A stretch of 20,291 nt of DNA from an uncultured Bacteroidales bacterium (lineage in GTDB: Bacteria; Bacteroidota; Bacteroidia; Bacteroidales; Paludibacteraceae): positions 1 through 20,291 of the forward strand of contig CAIWIS010000571.1 in the NCBI GenBank assembly GCA_903912795.1, in the 5' to 3' direction. Below are positions 16,387 through 20,291 of this stretch, in pieces (positions within the stretch are counted from its first letter, which is position 1; every line of letters begins with the position of its first letter). The translations under genes and the position numbers were made by a program. The notes beneath the pieces were generated by a model. It was not told the DNA's origin. It searched no databases and saw nothing but the letters and a program-made list of their open reading frames with translations.

Positions 16387-17271
16387 ATGAAACCAACACT
16401 AAATCAATTAATAACCGAAGGCAAAACATTAGTATCGGATGGAGCTTGGGGAACTTTTTTACAGGCTAAAGGTTTAAAACCTGGCGAATGCCCCGAATTG
16501 TGGAATATAGAAAATCCTGAAGCTGTACTCGACATTGCCCGTGGGTATATTGCTGTAGGAGCTGATATGATAGAAACAAACAGCTTTGGCGGAAATTATT
16601 TCAAATTGAAAAATTTTGGACTTGAAGATCGGGTTTATGAGATAAATAAACGCGCTGCCGAATTATCGCGCGAAGCAGCCGGAACAGATAAATACGTTCT
16701 TGGCTCCATTGGGCCAACAGGTAAAATACTGATGATGGGCGATGTTACCGAGGAAGAACTTTACGATGCTTTTAAAGAACAAGCAGTTGCATTGTACGAT
16801 GGTGGTGCCGATGCATTGGTAATTGAAACCATGACCGCCATTGACGAAGCCGAAATTGCAGTACGTGCCGCACGTGAAAACACGCCTTGCGAAGTAATCT
16901 GCACCATGACTTTCGACTATCTGACAACGGGTGAATATCGCACCATGATGGGTGTTTCTCCCGCCGAAATGGTTACAGCACTTACCGCAGCAGGCGCGCA
17001 TATTGTAGGCGCAAACTGTAGTAATGGCATCGAAGGAATGATTCGGATTACAGAAGAAATTAGGTTGGAAAATCAGGAAATTCCAATCCTGATACATGCC
17101 AATGCCGGAATGCCCGAACTTCACGACAACTGTACAATCTTTCCTGAATCGCCTGAAATGATGGCCGGATTTGCTCAAAAATTAGCAAAAGCCGGTGCAA
17201 ATATTATTGGCGGTTGCTGCGGTACAACTCCTGCGCATATTCATAAACTTGTTGAAGTTTTGAATAAATAA
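16387..17271 (+). CDS. Homocysteine S-methyltransferase domain protein (stand-alone MetH-type N-terminal module)
   Basis: A 294-residue TIM-barrel protein like the first module of cobalamin-dependent methionine synthase. Near the N-terminus is DGAWGTFLQAKGL. The zinc and homocysteine-binding cysteines are all present: C211 in GANCSNG and the pair C277-C278 in GGCCGTTP. ETNSFGGN and GSIGPTGK are also conserved. It lacks the folate, B12 and reactivation modules of full MetH, so it either works with separate partner proteins or takes its methyl group from another donor. It has its own promoter and is followed by a bidirectional terminator. The methyl donor cannot be told from sequence; a split methionine synthase is one possibility. 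Confidence 0.88.
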   Translation: MKPTLNQLITEGKTLVSDGAWGTFLQAKGLKPGECPELWNIENPEAVLDIARGYIAVGADMIETNSFGGNYFKLKNFGLEDRVYEINKRAAELSREAAGTDKYVLGSIGPTGKILMMGDVTEEELYDAFKEQAVALYDGGADALVIETMTAIDEAEIAVRAARENTPCEVICTMTFDYLTTGEYRTMMGVSPAEMVTALTAAGAHIVGANCSNGIEGMIRITEEIRLENQEIPILIHANAGMPELHDNCTIFPESPEMMAGFAQKLAKAGANIIGGCCGTTPAHIHKLVEVLNK

Positions 17272-17283
17272 ATAGCTAAAAAG

Positions 17284-17326
17284 AAAAAAAACGGACTTAC
17301 CAAATCGAGGTAAGTCCGTTTTTTTA
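17284..17326. terminator. Bidirectional terminator, left copy of a repeated hairpin
   Basis: ACGGACTTACC (17291-17301) pairs perfectly with GGTAAGTCCGT (17309-17319). A seven-A run precedes and a seven-T run follows, so it works on both strands: for the methyltransferase gene (plus) and the MNT gene (minus). A near-identical copy in the same orientation is at 18132-18171. Confidence 0.9.
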
Positions 17327-17377
17327 ATATTAGAAGCACGAATCAAAGTCGCATTCCGAGAAGAAAAAGTTGGAAAA

Positions 17378-17692
17378 TTAATTATGATAAAGTGTAATTC
17401 CAGTTTCGAGAATTGTTGAAAGAAAGCCACTTCTATCTTCATCGTTTTGAATTAAAACGGGTTCAATTCTGCTATCAATATTCCGAGTGAATTTATTTAA
17501 CTGCTTGGATAATAACAGAAAGTCACCATCTATCTTATTTACAATCACTGCAATATCAATATCACTATTAATAGTTTGTTTTCCAGTTGCATACGAACCA
17601 AAAAGCACAATTTTCAGTGGTTGAAGTTGTTCACCCACTAATTGAGCATACAATTTTGCATGTTCTAAAGCTGTTGTTTTATCCAATAACAT
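17378..17692 (-). CDS. MNT-type minimal nucleotidyltransferase, MntA-like antitoxin candidate
   Basis: A 104-residue nucleotidyltransferase-fold protein. GSYATG begins at residue 32 and SDIDIAV supplies the metal-binding D44 and D46. At the usual third acidic position there is E77 (RIEPVLI), a variant known in this group. In MntA/HepT toxin-antitoxin systems the MNT protein modifies and silences the HEPN toxin by adding AMP to a tyrosine. Its ATG lies inside the preceding HEPN gene, with a 28-nt overlap, so the two are translated together. The order HEPN then MNT on one message is typical of the pair. Function is inferred from the family and the pairing. Confidence 0.85.
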   Translation of the reverse strand: MLLDKTTALEHAKLYAQLVGEQLQPLKIVLFGSYATGKQTINSDIDIAVIVNKIDGDFLLLSKQLNKFTRNIDSRIEPVLIQNDEDRSGFLSTILETGITLYHN

Positions 17693-18057
17693 AATGTTTC
17701 TGTTTTAATAATCAACTCTTTACATCTATTTTCGGAGAGTGATTTTAATAATTGTTCCTTGTAAGTTGGATATCTTGCTTCAATATTCATCGGCACTAAT
17801 TCTTCGATTAAATCCAATTGTTCTTCTGAAAATTTATTTAATAATTCGCATTCTTCAGCAAGCCGTTTCAAATTATGAACATAAGGTGGTGTTTGCTCAA
17901 TTTTGGATGTAAAATAAGCTTTTAATATCTTTTCGACCGCCTGATGGCACATAAATCCAACATATAAATAACGTTTTCCATCCAACATTGTTTTTGAAGT
18001 TTCCATATCATAATCCGATATTTCAACCCAATATCTTACTTTTTCCACTTTATCCAT
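17665..18057 (-). CDS. HEPN-domain protein, HepT-like toxin candidate
   Basis: A 130-residue all-helical HEPN protein. GFMCHQAVEKILKAYF (about 34-49) is the family core, followed by YVHNLKRLAEECELL, and NIEARYPTY about residue 92-100. HEPN toxins are usually RNases with an R-x4-6-H pair; I do not see that pair clearly, so this may belong to the non-nuclease HEPN branch that pairs with MNT proteins. Overlap with MNT is 28 nt. A predicted -7 element lies 27 nt upstream of the ATG. The gene pair is bracketed by two copies of one terminator hairpin. Confidence 0.82.
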   Translation of the reverse strand: MDKVEKVRYWVEISDYDMETSKTMLDGKRYLYVGFMCHQAVEKILKAYFTSKIEQTPPYVHNLKRLAEECELLNKFSEEQLDLIEELVPMNIEARYPTYKEQLLKSLSENRCKELIIKTETLCYWIKQQL

Positions 18058-18083
18058 TATTGAATATGCATAATTTATGTTTG

Positions 18084-18091
18084 CAAATATA
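18084..18091 (-). promoter_or_regulatory. Predicted -7 element for the HEPN/MNT pair
   Basis: TATATTTG on the minus strand fits TAnnTTTG, 26 nt before the HEPN ATG. No convincing -33 element. Confidence 0.45.
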
Positions 18092-18131
18092 ATACATTTT
18101 TCAAAATAAGAGTTGTTTCAATCAAAAAATT

Positions 18132-18171
18132 AAAAAACGGACTCACCTCAAATCAAGGCAAGTCCGTTTTC
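18132..18171 (-). terminator. Terminator of the mutase gene, right copy of a repeated hairpin
   Basis: ACGGACT (18137-18143) and AGTCCGT (18161-18167) form the base of the stem. In minus-strand RNA the stem extends through two G-U pairs and three more Watson-Crick pairs to 12 bp, while in plus-strand RNA the same positions are C-A mismatches. The minus strand also has six T after it. It therefore terminates the mutase gene. It differs from the copy at 17284 by only a few bases. Confidence 0.85.
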
Positions 18172-18185
18172 TTTTTCTTAAAGTC

Positions 18186-18211
18186 TCCCCTTCGGGGAGA
18201 TTTAGAGGGGC
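18186..18211 (-). repeat. GC-rich hairpin repeat, copy 2
   Basis: On the minus strand GCCCCT (18206-18211), eight bases, then CCCCGAAGGGGA (18186-18197). With one more flanking base each side the hairpin arms read TCTCCCC and GGGGAGA (18184-18200). It begins 1 nt after the mutase stop codon. It is the same element family as the copy in the rbfA tail. Confidence 0.75.
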
Positions 18212-18212
18212 A

Positions 18213-20291
18213 TTATTCTTCCAACAAAATATCCAAAATCGTACAAGCTGCTTTGGTAACTGGAGAACCTGGGCCAAAAATAGCTGCTACACCGGCTTTG
18301 TAAAGATAATCATAATCTTGCGCAGGGATAACTCCACCCGCAATTACAATAATATCTTCGCGACCGAGTTTTTTTAATTCGTCCATAACTTGTGGAATCA
18401 ATGTTTTGTGACCAGCTGCCAATGACGAAACGCCTAACACGTGAACATCGTTTTCAACCGCTTGTTTAGCTGCTTCGGCAGGAGTTTGAAAAAGTGGTCC
18501 CATGTCCACGTCGAAACCGCAGTCGGCATAACCGGTAGCTACTACTTTCGCACCACGGTCGTGACCATCCTGACCCATTTTTGCAATCATAATACGGGGA
18601 CGACGACCTTCTTTCTGGGCAAATTTCTCGGTAAGCTCGCAAGCACGTTGGAAATTCGCATCGTTTTTAGTTTCTGATGAATACACGCCTGAAATTGTTC
18701 TAATAGTTGCTTTATAACGACCTGCAACTGCTTCGCAGGCATCTGATATTTCGCCCAATGAAGCACGCAAGCGAGCAGCTTCAACGGCCAATTCCAATAA
18801 GTTCCCGTTTCCGGTTTTGGCACATTCGGTAATGGCAGCCAAAGCAGCTTGTACAGCAGCTTCGTCGCGATTAGCACGCAATTGTTTCAAACGTTCGATT
18901 TGTTGAATACGAACCGCTGTGTTGTCCACTTCCAAAATATCGATAGGATCTTCTTTTTCCAAACGATATTGGTTTACACCTACAATAATCTGATTTCCAG
19001 AGTCAATACGCGCTTGAGTACGAGCTGAAGCTTCTTCGATACGCATTTTTGGAACACCGGTTTCGATAGCGGCAGCCATACCACCCAGTTTTTCTACTTC
19101 TTCAATCAACGCCCATGCTTTTTCAGCCAATTCGTTGGTCAATGATTCTACATAGTAAGAACCTGCCCAAGGATCCACCTCACGGCAAATATCAGTTTCC
19201 TGTTGGATATAGATTTGTGTGTTACGGGCAATACGAGCAGAGAAATCGGTTGGCAACGCGATAGCTTCGTCCAATGCATTGGTGTGAAGCGATTGTGTGT
19301 GACCCAATGCAGCAGCCATAGCTTCGATACAAGTACGACCAACGTTGTTGAACGGATCTTGCTCAGTCAACGACCAACCTGAAGTTTGCGAGTGAGTACG
19401 CAATGCCAGTGATTTTGGATTTTTAGGGTTGAATTGTTTTACGATTTTTGCCCACAACATACGTGCAGCACGCATTTTGGCAATTTCCATAAAGTGATTC
19501 ATACCGATAGCCCAGAAGAATGACAGACGTGGAGCGAACGAGTCGATATCCATACCTGCATTTACTCCGGCACGAAGATATTCAAGTCCATCGGCCAAGG
19601 TATAAGCTAATTCAATATCGGCAGTTGCACCAGCTTCCTGCATGTGGTAACCCGAGATAGAGATAGAGTTGAACTTAGGCATTTTTTGAGAAGTAAACTC
19701 AAAAATATCAGCAATAATCTTCATCGAGAATTTAGGTGGGTAAATATAGGTATTACGCACCATGAATTCTTTCAAAATATCGTTTTGGATAGTTCCTGCC
19801 ATTTCTTCCAGTTTAGCACCTTGCTCCAAACCTGCATTGATATAAAATGCAAGGATAGGAAGTACAGCACCGTTCATGGTCATCGAAACCGACATTTTAT
19901 TCAATGGAATACCATCGAACAATACTTTCATATCTTCAACCGAACAGATAGACACACCAGCTTTTCCAACGTCGCCCACCACACGTTCGTGATCGGCATC
20001 GTAGCCACGGTGTGTAGCTAAGTCGAATGCAACTGAAAGTCCTTTCTGACCAGCAGCAAGGTTACGACGATAAAATGCATTTGATTCTTCGGCAGTAGAG
20101 AATCCGGCGTATTGACGGATAGTCCAGGGTTGCATAGCGTACATTACCGAGTAAGGTCCGCGTAAATATGGAGGAAGACCGGCAGCATAATTCAAATGCT
20201 CCATCCCAGCAATATCTTCCTTTGTATAAAATGGTTTCACCGGAATAAGCTCAGGAGTCAACCATGTACTTTCAACTTTAGGAGCTATGCC
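18213..20291 (-). CDS. mutB: Methylmalonyl-CoA mutase large subunit (N-terminus outside window)
   Basis: Cobalamin-dependent enzyme interconverting succinyl-CoA and (R)-methylmalonyl-CoA, used in Bacteroidales to make propionate. In minus frame the sequence is open from the right edge (GIAPKVESTWLTPELIPVKP) to the stop at 18213, 692 residues. The TTG at 20261 is not a start. The substrate TIM barrel (with YAAGLPPYLRGPYSVMYAMQ) comes first. The last 125 residues or so are the B12-binding domain, with the base-off histidine motif DGHDRG and GVSSLAAGHKT further on. The family is about 715 residues, so only some 20 are missing. The small subunit gene mutA normally lies just upstream, beyond the window. 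Codons are more conserved-looking and GC-richer than in the neighbouring HEPN/MNT pair. Confidence 0.97.
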   Translation of the reverse strand, partial: GIAPKVESTWLTPELIPVKPFYTKEDIAGMEHLNYAAGLPPYLRGPYSVMYAMQPWTIRQYAGFSTAEESNAFYRRNLAAGQKGLSVAFDLATHRGYDADHERVVGDVGKAGVSICSVEDMKVLFDGIPLNKMSVSMTMNGAVLPILAFYINAGLEQGAKLEEMAGTIQNDILKEFMVRNTYIYPPKFSMKIIADIFEFTSQKMPKFNSISISGYHMQEAGATADIELAYTLADGLEYLRAGVNAGMDIDSFAPRLSFFWAIGMNHFMEIAKMRAARMLWAKIVKQFNPKNPKSLALRTHSQTSGWSLTEQDPFNNVGRTCIEAMAAALGHTQSLHTNALDEAIALPTDFSARIARNTQIYIQQETDICREVDPWAGSYYVESLTNELAEKAWALIEEVEKLGGMAAAIETGVPKMRIEEASARTQARIDSGNQIIVGVNQYRLEKEDPIDILEVDNTAVRIQQIERLKQLRANRDEAAVQAALAAITECAKTGNGNLLELAVEAARLRASLGEISDACEAVAGRYKATIRTISGVYSSETKNDANFQRACELTEKFAQKEGRRPRIMIAKMGQDGHDRGAKVVATGYADCGFDVDMGPLFQTPAEAAKQAVENDVHVLGVSSLAAGHKTLIPQVMDELKKLGREDIIVIAGGVIPAQDYDYLYKAGVAAIFGPGSPVTKAACTILDILLEE

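Noticed and set aside
16663..17442. Minus-strand open frames over the methyltransferase gene and its terminator
   Set aside because: Antisense shadows; the one at 17182-17442 also runs through the terminator hairpin.

Overview
The window looks like chromosome from a member of the Bacteroidota, most likely order Bacteroidales (a Paludibacter-like organism is only a guess). The evidence is the AT-rich sequence, the recurrent TAnnTTTG promoter elements with no Shine-Dalgarno sites before most genes, a TonB-dependent receptor paired with a DUF4249 lipoprotein, and the gene neighbourhoods themselves (argR-acyltransferase-argG; rbfA next to a LolC/E-type permease).

Region 1 (1-2014, minus strand) is an arginine-biosynthesis cluster: argR, then a GNAT acyltransferase that may catalyse the first pathway step, then argG, which runs off the left edge. 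The 301 bases at 2015-2315 separate argR from the divergent rbfA. They hold an argR promoter and two ARG-box-like sites exactly 21 bp apart, just downstream of its -7 element. Region 2 (2316-8805, plus strand) is housekeeping: rbfA, a LolC/E-like permease, the GTPase gene der (broken by a one-base frameshift near its end), rpoN (sigma-54), a PAP2-like membrane protein and prfB. prfB carries the classical programmed +1 frameshift.

Region 3 (8862-16083, minus strand) is a tightly packed five-gene set: TonB-dependent receptor, DUF4249 lipoprotein, MG2/plug-like secreted protein, unknown secreted protein, and a ZnT9-like cation diffusion facilitator. Gaps are 10-15 nt or a 4-nt ATGA overlap, so this is probably one operon linking outer-membrane uptake of an unknown ligand to inner-membrane metal transport. 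The 303 bases at 16084-16386 hold its predicted promoter, a weak Fur-like site, an 8-bp inverted repeat and the promoter of the next gene.

Region 4 (16387-20291) has a stand-alone homocysteine S-methyltransferase domain (plus strand) converging on methylmalonyl-CoA mutase (minus strand, cut by the right edge). Between them sits a HEPN/MNT toxin-antitoxin-like pair, bracketed by two near-identical terminator hairpins in the same orientation, which suggests the pair was inserted into a once-shared terminator. A GC-rich CCCCGAAGGGGA repeat family occurs twice, once as the coding sequence of the RbfA C-terminal tail.

I saw no tRNA, rRNA, CRISPR array, insertion sequence or prophage.
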